NCBI GenBank assembly: GCA_958450325.1
Contig: OY288256.1
Coordinates: 10,557,057 to 10,621,056 of the forward strand
Reading direction: 5' to 3'
Source of the DNA: Agrostemma githago
Lineage: Eukaryota; Streptophyta; Magnoliopsida; Caryophyllales; Caryophyllaceae
Length of the DNA stretch: 64,000 bases
Part shown: one piece after another, positions 45,704 to 57,893 of the stretch
Numbering within the stretch: the stretch's first letter is position 1
How the letters are laid out: each line of letters opens with the position of its first letter
Notes under the pieces: generated by a model
Told to the model about the DNA's origin: nothing
Seen by the model: the letters and a program-made list of their open reading frames with translations, nothing else
Database searches by the model: none
Program-made: the position numbers and the translations under genes

Positions 45704-48502
45704 TCAAACAACGCTCCCCGATGGGAGCTCACCAAACTTCATAGTATCAAAGGTCTCACGAATATGACCGGGATGATAAATCTTCAAACGTTGCCCATTA
45801 ACCATAAACTTCCCGGTTTCCGGGCTAGATATCTCTATCGATCCATATGGTTGCACTCCGGTCACTTCAAATGGACCCGACCATTTTGATTTCAACTTAC
45901 CGGGGAAGAGCTTAAAGCGAGAGTTGAAGAGTAATACCTTATCACCAACGGAGAAGTCCTTACGAAGAATTCGAGAATCGTGCCATTGGCGAGTTCGTTC
46001 TTTGTAGATCTTCGAATTTTTGTAGGCTTCAAGTCTTAGTTCTTCCAATTCTTGTAGTTGGAGAAGGCGATTATCTCCTACAACACTCTCATCGAAATTT
46101 AGCTCTTTGATTGCCCATTTGGCTTTGTGTTCTAACTCCACCGGTAAATGACAAGCTTTACCATATCCAAGACGATAAGGAGTGGTTCCAATCGGCGCTT
46201 TGTAAGCCGTCCTCAATGCCCAAAGGGCGTCATTTAATTTCAATGACCAATCCTTTCGGTGTGTATTTACAACTTTCTCTAAAATTCCCTTGATTTGACA
46301 ATTGGAGATCTCGGCTTGCCCATTTGATTGAGGGTGGTAGGCTAAGGACATCTTGTGGGTGATACCGTACTTCCTAAGAAGGTGTTCAAAGGTGTCCTTC
46401 CTAAAATGAGAGCCTCCATCACTAATTATGACTCTAGGCATACCGAATCTCGGGAAAATTACGTTCTTGAAAAGCTTGATTACAACCTTGGAGTCATTGG
46501 TGGGGGAAGCTACGGCGTCGATCCATTTTGAGACATAATCAACCGCAACTAGAATGTACTTGTTACCAAAAGAGGATGTGAACGGACCCATGAAATCAAT
46601 GCCCCAAACATCGAACAATTCAATCTCCAAGATAGGTTGAAGGGGCATCTCATTTCTTCTTGTAATATTGCCACTTCTTTGGCATGCATCGCATGTGAGA
46701 ATGAAAGCTCGAATGTCCTTGAACATGGAAGGCCACCAAAACCTGCTTTGGAGAACCTTGGCAATTGTCTTTTGGTTGGTCAAGTGTCCACCATAAGATT
46801 TCGAGTGAAGGTGCTTCACAATATTATATCCTTCTTCGGCCGTAACACATCGTCGGTAAATTCCATCTATACATCGGCGAAACAAATAAGGCTCGTCCCA
46901 ATAATAGCGTCGGGCTTCATAACGTAGTTTCTTCCTCTCTTGTTTGGAATAATCATCCGGAATAAAGTGAGACACTAAGAAATTGACGATATCGGCATAC
47001 CAAGGTGTAATAGTTTCAACGGCCATCAAGGCCTCATCTCTCATAGCTTCATTGATGGGGATACCATCTTCTTCATTGCTCTCTTTACCAACCGTTAGTC
47101 TACTAAGATGATCCGCTACCAAGTTCTCCGATCCGGCTTTATCTTTAATCTCAATATCAAATTTTTGTAAAAGGAGCACCCACCGAAAGAGTCGGGGCTT
47201 TGTCTCCTTTTTGGACATGATGTATCGAATGGCCGCATGATCGGTGTGAATAATGACTTCGGAACCGGTAACATAATTTTGAAATTTCTCCATGGCATAG
47301 ACAACGGCAAGCATCTCTTTTTCGGTTGTGGTATACCTCGATTGGGCTTCATCTAGGGTTTTGCTTGCATAATAGATCACATGTAGATTCTTATCAACCC
47401 GTTGACCTAGAACGGCACCAACGGCAAAATCGGATGCATCGCACATGATCTCAAATGGAAGATTCCAATCGGGAGCTTTGATAATTGATGTGGTAGTGAG
47501 AGCGGTCTTTATCCTGCAAAAGGCCTCAAGACACGAGTCATCAAAAACAAAATGTGCATCTTTCATAAGCAAAGAAGTCAAAGGCTTAACAATCTTAGAA
47601 AAGTCTTTAATAAATCGTCTATAAAAACCGGCGTGACCTAGAAAACTCCTCACCCCTTTGACATTTGTAGGTGGTGGCAAGTTCTCAATCACGGAGACTT
47701 TCGCCTTATCGACTTCAACTCCTCTATTAGACACAATATGACCTAGGACAACACCTTGTTCAACCATAAAATGACACTTTTCCCAATTTAAAACAAGTCT
47801 ATACTCTTCACATCGAGCTAACACTTGATCAAGATTTTCAAGGCAAGAATCAAAAGATGTACCATGGACACTAAAATCATCCATAAAAACTTCCATGGAT
47901 TTTTCAATAAAATCGGAGAAAATAGCCATCATACATCTTTGAAACGTTCCCGGCGCATTACACAATCCAAATGGCATCCTTCTGTAAGCATAGGTGCCAT
48001 AGGGACATGTAAAAGTGGTCTTATCTTGGTCATCGAGATGAATAGGAATTTGAAGAAATCCGGAATGACCATCGAGGAAACAAAAATAAGAATGATGCGC
48101 CAATCTTTCAAGCATTTGATCAATAAAGGGAAGGGGAAAATGATCTTTTATGGTGGTCGTGTTCAATTTACGATAGTCTATACACATGCGCCAACTGGTA
48201 ATAGTCCTAGTGGAAATCGACTCACTCTTTTCTCCTTTAACAACCGTCATTCCTCCTTTTTTCAGCACAACTTGTACGGGGCTAACCCATTTACTTCCGT
48301 TTATTGGGTATATAATGTTAGCCTCATACAACTTGAGGACTTCCTTCATGACAACCTCTTTCATGGTGGGGTTCAACCTACGTTGACCCTCAACCGAAGG
48401 ACGGTGGTCATCATCAAGGATGATCCTATGCATGCAAACATTTGGGCTTATGCCTTGGAGGTCGGCAATGCTATACCCGATGGCCTTTTTGTGCTTTCTC
48501 AA
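45704..48502 (-). pseudogene. E3 pol: RT, RNase H, integrase (frameshifted from gag-protease)
   Basis: The 932-residue open frame begins inside the linker before RT. RT carries FMDD near residue 207-210. RNase H has [14 protein letters not shown] near 350. Integrase has an HHCC site ([17 protein letters not shown]) and D,D,E residues in [16 protein letters not shown] and GQAEIS. A GPF-type C-terminal module follows. These motifs are intact. The frame is separated from gag-protease by what looks like a one-base deletion near 48507, so a full polyprotein is not made. Identity to E1 is moderate. Confidence 0.92.
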
Positions 48503-48507
48503 AACAA

Positions 48508-51500
48508 TTAAAGTTTTTCCAATTGAGGCCCATCAAGGGTAGCATTGACGATAACGGGATAATTAGTTCCTTCAAGAAAAGAATATTTGAGGGAAGAGGG
48601 GAGTGGTTTAAGTTCAAGATTAGGAGGAGAAGATACCATACTCTTACCCACAGGTAGTGGTTCTACCTTTTCATCATGCAAACATTCTTCCTCAAGAGGT
48701 GGAGAGTCAAATGGTTCCTCTTCTTGCTTATCATCATCTATCAAGCTATACTCAACCAAACTATCAATAACTTCAATGGAATGCATTTGTTCAATCATTG
48801 GTTGTTTAAGAGCTTGAGAAAGGGAAAACTCTACCGACTCGTTCCCTATGTTAAATGATAACTTTCCATTCTTAACATCAACTATAGTACCTCCGGTAGC
48901 CATAAAAGGTCGACCTAAGATAATGGGGGTAATAGTGTCTTCGGGCATATCCATGACAATAAAGTCGGAGGGGATAAAGAACTTACCAACTTGAACGGGT
49001 ACATCCTCAAGTATCCCAAGTGGGTACTTGACGGACCTATCCGCAAGTTGAATCGACATGCTAGTGGCTCTTATCTCCCCCACACTAAGTCTTTTAGCAA
49101 TAGAATAGGGTAACAAACTAACACTAGCCCCTAGGTCGCATAAAGCTTGATTAACAACAACATTTCCTACCCGACAAGGGATGGAAAAGCTACCGGGATC
49201 GTCTAGTTTCTTTGGCATTTCGTTCATAAGAATGGCACTACATTGACCCGTGAGAGAGATACATTCTTTGTCTTCTATGGTTCTCTTTTTAGTCAAGAAA
49301 TCTTTCAAAAACTTAGAATAGAGGGGCATTTGAGAAATTACCTCGGTGAAAGGTAAAGCTACCTCTACTTTCTTTAACATATCCACAAAACGGCTAAATT
49401 GTGCATTCTCTTTGTGTGGCTTAGCTCGTTCGGGAAAAGGCAATGGAGGGATAGGAGCGGGAGGCGGTGGAACATTGGATTCTTCTTCTTCTTCGGCTAA
49501 TCGCTCCGTCTCTTTTCTTTTGGCTTCTTCTTCCATTTGCTCTTTCTTTTTTCTTTGTTCTCTTAATTCATTCTTCGCATTTTGGAGGATATCAAACTCC
49601 GCTTGTATTCCCCGGTTTTGTTTGGGGGAAGTGGGAGATGATTCTTGTGCTGCACTTGGTTGATTCACTTTGGATGGAGTACTCTTGGTGTTCAAGTTCA
49701 AGTTCTTATATGGGTCCTCAAGTTCTTTGCCACCTCTCAAAATTACGGCATTTGCTTGGTGTGAAGGATCTCTTAGGCTTTGGGGTTGATCGGGCAAACC
49801 ATGGGGTGGATGAATTGGTGTGGCTAAGGCTTTCTTTGCTTCTTGTGATTCCCAAACCTTTAGCCTTGCCTTAGTATCTTGATGTTCATTCCATAGTTGG
49901 CCAACGGTTCTTTGCAAATCATTATAGTTCTCCAATGAGGGTCCTCCTTGACCAAATTGAGAATTGCTTGATTGGCCATAAGATTGAGAGGGTTGATTGA
50001 ATGGTGGTTGGTTGTAACTTTGATTTCCTTGAAAGTTACCTTGGAACCCTTGATTGTATCCATGATTAAAGTGATTACCATGTTGATTTTGGTAATTGTT
50101 GTAGTTGTTCGGAACATGGAAGTTGCTACCTTGTTGATTGAAGTTGCTCCTTTGATGAGGAGGCACATATGGGGGCATCTTTGGAGGACCTTGATTAAAG
50201 GGCCTTTGTTGACTTTGATTGAATGACCTCATTTGACTCCCTTGGGCGCGTGGCATCGGGTTTTGAACATTTTGATTTCCATAAGAGAAATTAGGATGAA
50301 ACCTCGTGCCGGCATTGTAAGTATTAGAAAAATGATCAAATTGAGGTCTTTGCCCATATACTTGTATAGTTTGGACTTCATTTGGCTCTTCAACATAAAC
50401 TTCTTCATTAGGAATGCAAAAGCTAGAATCGTGACTATGATTGCCACAATGATCACATTGAACTTCCCATGTTAATTGCTTTGGAGGTGATGGTTGCCTT
50501 GGTGGAACACTCCCTTGAATTTGGTACATACCTCTAGGAGTAGGCTTCGAACTCATGACATCCACTCTTTTTCAATTCCTCAAGTTCCGTTTGGAATTTC
50601 AGTTCATTAGAACTCGTAGATGAGTTCACTTCAACTTTCTTTCTAGAATCCCTCGACTGACCCATTCTTGAATCACTCCTTGCCATCTTCTCAATAAGAT
50701 TCTTAGATGCCTCATCGGTGAGAGAAGATAAATCTCCTCCGGCGGCCGAATTGAGGTTCTCCTTGGTTCTCGATGAAAGGGTGTTGTAAAACGTTTGGGT
50801 GGTTAGCCAATCGGGTATTCCATGATGTGGACATTTGCGCAACAAATCTCTAAATCTTTCCCAAGCCTCACTTAGGTTTTCAAATTCATTTTGTTTGAAT
50901 GTTTGTATCTCCATGCGATATTGGTTAGTCTTTGACAGCGAAAAATATTTCTCCAAGAAGGCATTAGATAATTGAGCCCATGCTGTGAAAGTATTAGCGG
51001 GATGACCTTGAAGCCATCTACGAGCTCCATCTCTCAAGGTCTTCGGAAATAATAAACGGCGCAATTGGCATGAAGTTAATCCATTGAGACGGGCTCCTAC
51101 TAATTTTTCTTTAAATGAAGCGATGTACTCTTGAGCATCTTCTTGAGAACAACCGTGAAAAGTATCTTGTTGGACCGCATTAGTCAAAGAAGCTTTCAAT
51201 TCATAGATCTAGGGTATCTCTCCGAAATCGACGGGAGAAGGTGTTTCTTCATGTGTTAATTGGGAATGTGAACCTAGGGTCGCCATTTATTGGATTGGTG
51301 GTGATGGTGGATTTGAATTTGGTGGATTTGGAGAATTTGGAGGAGGTGGATCTTGATTAGGTGGTGGTGTTTTCGGTGATGGTGGTGGTGGTGGTGGTGA
51401 ATTTTGTGAAGTGGAGGGTATGGAAGGATTATTTGGAGTTGGATTATGTGATGTAGAAGGTGTAGAAGGTGAATGTGGTAGGATGGGATTAAGGTTAGGA

Positions 51501-51556
51501 GGTGATAATGAAGGATGTAGAATGATGGTGGTTGAGTTATTTCCTCGAAAACGCAA
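48508..51556 (-). pseudogene. E3 gag and protease, with stops and frameshift
   Basis: From 51556 a Pro-rich N-terminus (PPPPPPSPKTPPP) is read, then TAA at 51287-51289, an ATG at 51284-51286, and TAG at 51209-51211, all in one frame. Gag proper follows (GARRWLQG, FLEKYF, CPHHGIPDW) to about 50560. The frame then shifts into 50565-48508, which has a zinc knuckle (CDHCGNHSHDSSFC), an N/Q/G/F-rich tail and the protease ([25 protein letters not shown]). The first stop may be a normal leader stop. The second stop and the frameshift are clear damage. Confidence 0.88.
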
Positions 51557-51726
51557 TGCTCTAAAAGTCCTTTCCGGCTCCGGATCGAATCACAAGGGCG
51601 ATGACGTGTTCCTGGGCATAAAACTCAATTAAACGGTGAGACTCCTAGCACCTCGCGGTACTAGGGAAAAGAGAGAAGGGAAAAGAATCAAACACAACAA
51701 CTAAAAACACAACAATAACTAGCCGT

Positions 51727-51744
51727 TCCCCGGCAACAGCGCCA
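51727..51744 (-). other. Primer-binding site of E3 (tRNA-Asp type)
   Basis: TGGCGCTGTTGCCGGGGA on the minus strand lies three bases after the 5' LTR end. It differs from the E1 site at one position. Confidence 0.8.
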
Positions 51745-51747
51745 TTT

Positions 51748-52887
51748 TGATGCACGTCGAATTGTCGCCTATCCAACGCGGTCAAACGATATTTATAAGA
51801 CTCGAGATTACACAATAACAAACAAGTAATCGTGGTAAGTCGAAGTCGGTCCACTGGGAACAGAGTGTGTTGTAAAGTTTAAAGTGTCGTGTTCGATGTC
51901 TAGAGGGGAGGGGGGTTTCTAGGGTCGAGTCTAAACTAAAGGAATATCTAGAGGAGCAACTAGGGGAAATGCTAGTGGTGGTCAATCTAGGGAAAAGGTG
52001 TTGGGGAGAAGTCGGGATTCGGTACTTGGAGTCTAAGAAGGTCGGAATCGAGTTTTTGTCGCAATATTGATAAACTCACCTAAAATCCCGCTTTCGCGGC
52101 GAATGAGGGTAAGTCCCTAGTCATGGTAATTTCTACCCCGAGTTTCCCCATATTGATAGAAATTAGTCAAGGTCGGTCTAGTTAGCCGGACTAAAACAAC
52201 AATGACATAACACCATAAATAAGATAAACCAACATACAAGCAACCCACCAACATCCCTATATTCAAATAATCCAAGCCCTCATCCCTAAACTCCCCAACA
52301 AGAAATTTACTCACAAATCATTATGGAACACAACAAAATATCTACTAAGGAGAAGATCACTACAACATGCATATTAATTAGATCTAATGAAACTAACAAC
52401 ACCAATTTGATTTAGACAAGATAATGATGAGTAAACAACATAAAAACTAAACTAGAGATTAGAGAGTGGAAGAAAATTATACCAACTATGTAGATCTATA
52501 AGAAATAAGAAGATTGTGTGAATAAAGATTGAATCTTTGATGAATAAAGCGAAAAACTTGTCACTAATCCTTCAATAAACCCAACAAATCTTCAAATAAA
52601 ACTTGAATAATCTTCTTACAAACTTCAAATCTAGATAATTGTTGATGGAAACTATGTAGATCTACTATTAATTACTATGTAAACTACTAGAATTATGGAG
52701 GATCTAGTTTTGCCCGGTCGGTAAGCTATGTTGATGGAAACTATGTTGATGGAAACTATGTAGATCGCACAGTGAGTTTTGCCCGGTGGGTAAGCTCGGA
52801 AAATCTTCGGGGGAGGCGTTTCACCGTCGGGTGAAATTTCCCCCGGTGGTGTCTCACCGGGTGAAATTTTGCCCGGTCATTTTTTCT
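51748..52887 (-). repeat. 5' LTR of E3, truncated and rearranged
   Basis: 51748-52702 matches the 3' LTR. After that about 340 bases, including the TATA box, are missing. A patchwork of palindrome pieces and a repeated GTTGATGGAAACTATG follows (52729-52770). Similarity ends at TTTTTTCTG (52887), about 300 bases short of the LTR start. The element's right-hand flank and target duplication are lost. Confidence 0.85.
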
Positions 52888-53091
52888 GTAACATGATGGA
52901 ATTTATTATTATTATTAACATTGAGAGATACAAGTAATAAAAATAACAGCAACAACAACAATATTATGATCATTATTATTATTTTTTATGAAAAGAAACT
53001 TGCATTTATATCGAATGCAATAACAACAACAACAATAATAATAATAACTTATTCTAATTTGTTTCGATCTTAATGCAACTTCTGTTTCATA

Positions 53092-53168
<77 letters not shown>

Positions 53169-53196
53169 ATATTATTATTATTATTTATTTATTTTA
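52888..53196. repeat. AT-rich microsatellite region
   Basis: Imperfect (ATT)n stretches lead into (AAAT)n at about 53091-53124, (AAT)n to about 53166, then (ATT)n. It marks the junction between the broken E3 LTR and the Helitron remnant. Confidence 0.9.
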
Positions 53197-53347
53197 AGAA
53201 CTGAAAATATTGAAGCTGGGCTGAAAATATTAGAGCTGAGCTGAGCTGAGCTTATAGGAGCTGGGCTGAGCTGATACGAGCTGGGCTGAGCTGATAAAAA
53301 CTGAGCTGGTCTGAAACGGGCTGAAAATAAGCTGAAAAGAACAGGGC
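53197..53347. mobile_element. GAGCTG-rich MITE-like fragment inside RepHel
   Basis: Repeated GAGCTGGGCTGAGCTG units end in GAAAAGAACAGGGCC, a terminal-repeat-like border against coding sequence. The helicase frame reads from conserved residues straight into this repeat. The other border is lost in the microsatellite, so the type and target duplication are undetermined. Confidence 0.55.
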
Positions 53348-54930
53348 CTTAGTCTCGTCTGAGGGTGACAGTTTAATTCTTGGTATGTACACCATTTCTC
53401 CTTTTCTGATCCCTGATATAACTTTGGCTTCGAGTACACGATCACCGAGTTTCGATATAACCAACCTTGTCCCGTTACATAGACCGTTTGCTTGGTCTAG
53501 ATTTCTCAATAGCATTACTATTGCTCCAACCTTTAGACACAACCGGTCGTTTGGCAGGCCCGACGACCTTATTGTGTTTAAATATTCGGTAGAGTACAGA
53601 TCGAGAATGGCACTGCAGGTTTCGCCACTGCTTATCTCGTCTGAGCTTAGGTACACAACTTCGTCTCCGGGTAAAATGGACAGTACATAAGCGTTAACCT
53701 TCTCAACTACGTCGTGAGTTGGAGCAAGCACAACCCTTTCCTGCAGGTAGTCCGTGTCCTTGTATTTGTTTTCAAAGTCAGGATATGTGCTACCAACAAT
53801 TGCTGCAACGGAATCTGCACCAGGATGGATGAGGAACTCGTCTGGTATCTTTATGGTTGCTACGCCATCGTTAGAACCCCCTTCGAGACCATCACCTACA
53901 TTCAATATCCATTCAGAGAATTCCCTGATTTCATCAACTTCGCCTCTAGAGCGACCGGACTGAAGTCGCATATTTGTATTCAACCGAAGAACCTGCAAAG
54001 GGATATGAGAACCGGTGAATATTATATAATGTAATTTCGGGTTCTACATACGACGGAGGTAGGTCACAACAATTCCTAAAAGAGATCTCATTCGACAGAT
54101 TTTACCTTCACATCTCTTCAAATAGGAGACGAACAAATAGACGCATAGACAATATCCTATCGACTACCCTTGGGAACAACTGGTAGGATTTGCCTGAAAT
54201 CTCCACCAAGAACAACGACCTTGCCTCCGAATGGCTTGTCCGCGTAAGATGGGTTGACAAATCTCGTGATATCCCTAACACTTCTATCAAGGGCTTCAAA
54301 ACAATATCGACTAACCATTGGGGCTTCATCCCATATAATTAGCTTCGCTTTGATGAGAAGTTCAGCCAAGTCGGACCCCGGTTTAATTCCAGGGCACATT
54401 GACTTCTCATCAACATTAATGGGTATACTAAATCTAGAATGGGCAGTGCAGCCTCTAGGAAGAAGGGTTGCAGCAATATCACTTGACGCAACAGGCCGGG
54501 AGGACAATATGGCCCTTGCTTCGCAAATCAGCGCAAAGATTTTTCCAGATGAAAGTCTTTCCCGTTCCACCGTGGCCGTATAGGAAAAAAAGACGCCCAG
54601 TACCAGACTCGACTGCATCGTACACTGCTCTCTGTTCATCTGTAATAGTTGACATGTAGGAGACGTACTCGGACTTCAGAGCAGCACAGTCATACGAAAG
54701 TTCATCGGAAATTAACCTATTTGAATCAACACGAAATATGTCCTGATCAGGAAATGGCATATTTGGAAATTTTGAAAGAGAGCTGTCGTTACCAAGTAGG
54801 ATAGCCTCAATTTCAGATAAAGCGTAATTCTTCAACACAATTACTGTAGAACATCGAGACTGAGGATTGTGATGGCTGATAATAACTAACCAAAATTGAG
54901 GAGTTCTTTCCGTCGCTTGGACAGAATGTC
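53346..54930 (-). pseudogene. Helitron RepHel: PIF1-like helicase part, frameshifted and C-terminally truncated
   Basis: Walker A is GHGGTGKTF near 54580, Walker B is IIWDEAPM near 54335, and motif III is GGDFRQILPVV near 54195. A frame change at about 54493-54498 separates Walker A from Walker B and fits a small insertion. Downstream, NTNMRL, APTHDVVEKVN and VGAIVMLLRNLD are present. The frame then runs into the MITE-like repeat after SPSDETKALF. The last helicase motifs are missing, so the protein cannot be an active helicase. The 5' side joins the Rep part across a possible 47-base intron (GTTAGT...CTACAG near 54850-54897). Confidence 0.88.
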
Positions 54931-57678
54931 GTCGCAGAGATGGTGCCAGGTTTTCTCCCAAAGTTCCTCTGGTTTAACCAAACTTCCAGAAAACAGAAGG
55001 GTGGTAAACATGTTCCTCAAGTACACACCACTGCCCCAGTAACTGGCTTCCTCTATAGCGTCGACATACTCCTTGTCGTCACCGAGTAAGCCTAAAGCAT
55101 AGCACGCATCCTTGTAGGTATCATATACAACGCCCTTGATAGTAGGAATGTCGGCATAACATGTAGGACCACGAACGAAATTGAGTAACAGCCTCATATA
55201 GTATCGTTCCCCACCATTTGGCGACATATGACACATTCTACCTAAACTGAATCCCCTCTTACGGGGGGTCCAACACCTGCCCTCCTTCTGCCAAACATAC
55301 TTGGTAGGAAACTCGGAGTATGTCAGTCCTCTCGATTCACAATGGTCTGCATTGTACTCCAACCAAGCGGTGAACTTTGTTCTAGCACCATTGGATCGTG
55401 CAACAATTTCCGCCAGAGGGTCATCATCGTTGTATACAACATTCTGCTCATTCGGCAAATGGTACTCGAAACGAAGGACTGGAGGCGTCCTATAATGAAT
55501 TTCGAAGGAGAAGATGCGCCAGGCAGCCTCGCAAGGGGAAACGTACCGACAGTCATAGTACTCCTGAATGTGATATACTTCATCGGGATTCGTCCTGAAG
55601 GATGCACCAACAGTGACCCTATCATAACCCTTGTTCACGTACTTGAATAGACATTTAATGGATCGTGCCTGGTTACACCACTCAACGTTAATGTGGGTAT
55701 GGTATCTTGTGAGCAATTGGGCATCATACGGAACAACAAATCTATTGTGCACGCTTAAACCACCCTTTTCAACTCTAATACCATTGTCCCTCCTCTGGTA
55801 CATTGGGTAACCGTCACCGTCAACAGTTGTGCGTTTACAAAACGCCTTTGGAAATCTTTTAGTACATACATCATTAGTCATGCACGGCGACTTTGGATTG
55901 GCGAGGCCGCACGGACCATGAATCATTAGATCCTTAACTGCCTCATGCAAGGAAGGGTCGACCAATGGATCGGGTATCTCCGCAGAAATAACGGAGTCGA
56001 CATCAGCTGCCTCCGGGAACTTGTCATCCCTCTCGAGAAATAGCAAGATATGGGCGTAGGGCAAACCTCGCTTCTGGAACTCAATTGTGTAGACAACTGA
56101 AAATCGGAAGTGAATATTAGCATCGAAAAATAAATAGAAGAGAAGAAGATAACTTAAGGAGGGGCAGCGTACCAGCCCTGGTCCGTCCAAATACGTGATT
56201 ATCCTTCAAGTCTTTCATGAGAAGTTCCAACTTCTGCTTGAATACACGGGAAACTATATCCGGTCTGTCCTCAGGCTGCAAACCTCTCTTCTGTACAAAA
56301 CGGGTTATTTCGGGCCACTTAGGATTGCACGTAAATGTGATAAACAAATCGGGATAACCACACCAACGACATATTGTCATCGTATCTTGATAGGTCTCCC
56401 TCATATAACCTTTACCTCTGACAAAAATTGACGGAAGAATGTACTTGACACCTTGTGACGATGTGTCTGTTTCTCCATTGTCAACTGCATTACTCAGCTG
56501 CTTGTAATTGGCAGACCGTAGTTTTGGCTGATTGAACTTCAGGTAGGTTATTCGTTGAGATTCGATCATGGTATATCCATCGACAATCAACTGCTGGAAC
56601 AACCTACCTCCCTGCAACAAAGTGTTCAGTTCAAAGTGAGATGGACGATCCTGCAAACGAAATGCAAACCACTCTCTCAGTGTTGTCTTGACATGGGCAG
56701 TTTATGGATTAAGACATACATCGATGGAGAGCTGGCAATGCTTAATTCCTAGCCGGTAACCGTCCTCTCCCTGTGGAAAAAATAATGGGTACTGAAGTGC
56801 TAGATACGATGGGTGAAGTTCAGATATTCGCTGCAGACAATGACAATGTCTCTGCTCTCAATGGCCTCGTCAATGTCACCGACTATAAGCGCAACTACTT
56901 CGGACACTGAGGGAAGGTTGTATGTGCGGCCATCTGTATGACGGCCACCAATAAGTCTTAGCCTAACTTGAAGGTTGTCCTGGAGGTTCAATATGGTATC
57001 CCTAGCCATTCGAAAGGACTTAGCGAGAGGATTGTAATCATCAAATGGACCTAATATCAAGCATGAGGGCGTCGTCAAACCTATCAGCTCTTCCGGACTG
57101 GCCCCTAGAAGGTGGTACAATATCAATAATATTTTGGGGCAACGACATTTAAAAAAGAAAGGAAGCAAGGAATTTCTGAGAAGGGAAGTTGAGGAATATT
57201 ACCTAAAAGCTCGTTTCCTGTTGTTCACTTCGTCCTCAGTATCGTAGATGTAAAGTTGACAAAATTTTGGTGTTTGGTCATCATTAGGCAGTAGGCTACC
57301 GATTAAATGCGCATTTTGGCCGCCAATCCGGTAAGTGTAGGGTCTCCTACCTTCATTAACAGAATGATCTATCTTGCCCCCGCTTGACGTTAATGAGTGC
57401 GCGGAGTTGTACATCCGAATATTGTCCTTAAAATGACGACTCTTGGGGTGAACACCATGGAGAAGATCCTTTATTAGCTTGGGGGGCTCCGTAAGGTATG
57501 GTAATTCAACTTTGCCATCCTTGCAGCATATGGAAAATGTTGGATTTTGAGGTGTTCGATCCATCCTGTCACGCTCCCCGTACCACAGTTCAGCAGAACA
57601 TCTCTGACAACTGTAAATAGGGTCACCAAGGTCCTCGTACCCTTCCCAACCTACGCATAATTGTGAAAAATGAAACAT
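54886..57678 (-). pseudogene. Helitron RepHel: HUH Rep (Helitron_like_N) part with lost catalytic residues
   Basis: Coding blocks at 57678-57199, 57168-56800, 56656-56170 and about 56095-54886 are separated by short introns. The order is CQRCSAELWY zinc-type region, PKFCQLYIYDTEDEVNNR, FDDYNPLAKSFRMARD, then the Rep core (DLFITFTCNPKWPEI, EFQKRGLPYAHILL). The HUH motif normally reads HAH; here it is YAH (codon 56056-56058). The Tyr motif normally reads YLFKY; here it is CLFKY (Cys codon 55651-55653). Each change needs one base. Loss of both suggests no strand-cleavage activity. Domain order and most conserved positions are otherwise plain. Confidence 0.88.
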
Positions 57679-57893
57679 TTACAGTGACAGAAACTACAAT
57701 CTACGTGGACGCGGTAGTGTTTCGGGCGAACCTGTAATTTCTAGATCATCGGAAGTGGATGAGACGCCAAATATGTCACGTGCTAGGCTAGCTCTTAATT
57801 ATCAAATCAGAGAGACTGGATTGGCTGAACCTTTCGCTGGAAACTAAATTCTTCGGCGTTCTAGAATCATTTAGGCAGGACTCCCTGATATCA

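Larger units (their letters stand above)
39802..52887 (-). mobile_element. E3: Athila-lineage LTR retrotransposon, decayed
   Basis: Read on the minus strand the order is 5' LTR (52887-51748), PBS, gag-protease, RT-RNaseH-integrase, palindrome cluster, env-like ORF, long 3' region and 3' LTR (41486-39802). LTRs differ at about a dozen positions over the shared 950 bases, so it is older than E1. Gag has two in-frame stops, and a frameshift separates protease from RT. The 5' LTR has lost the region holding the TATA box. The element is inserted in XS fragment 2. Gag and 3' region place it close to E2. Confidence 0.93.
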
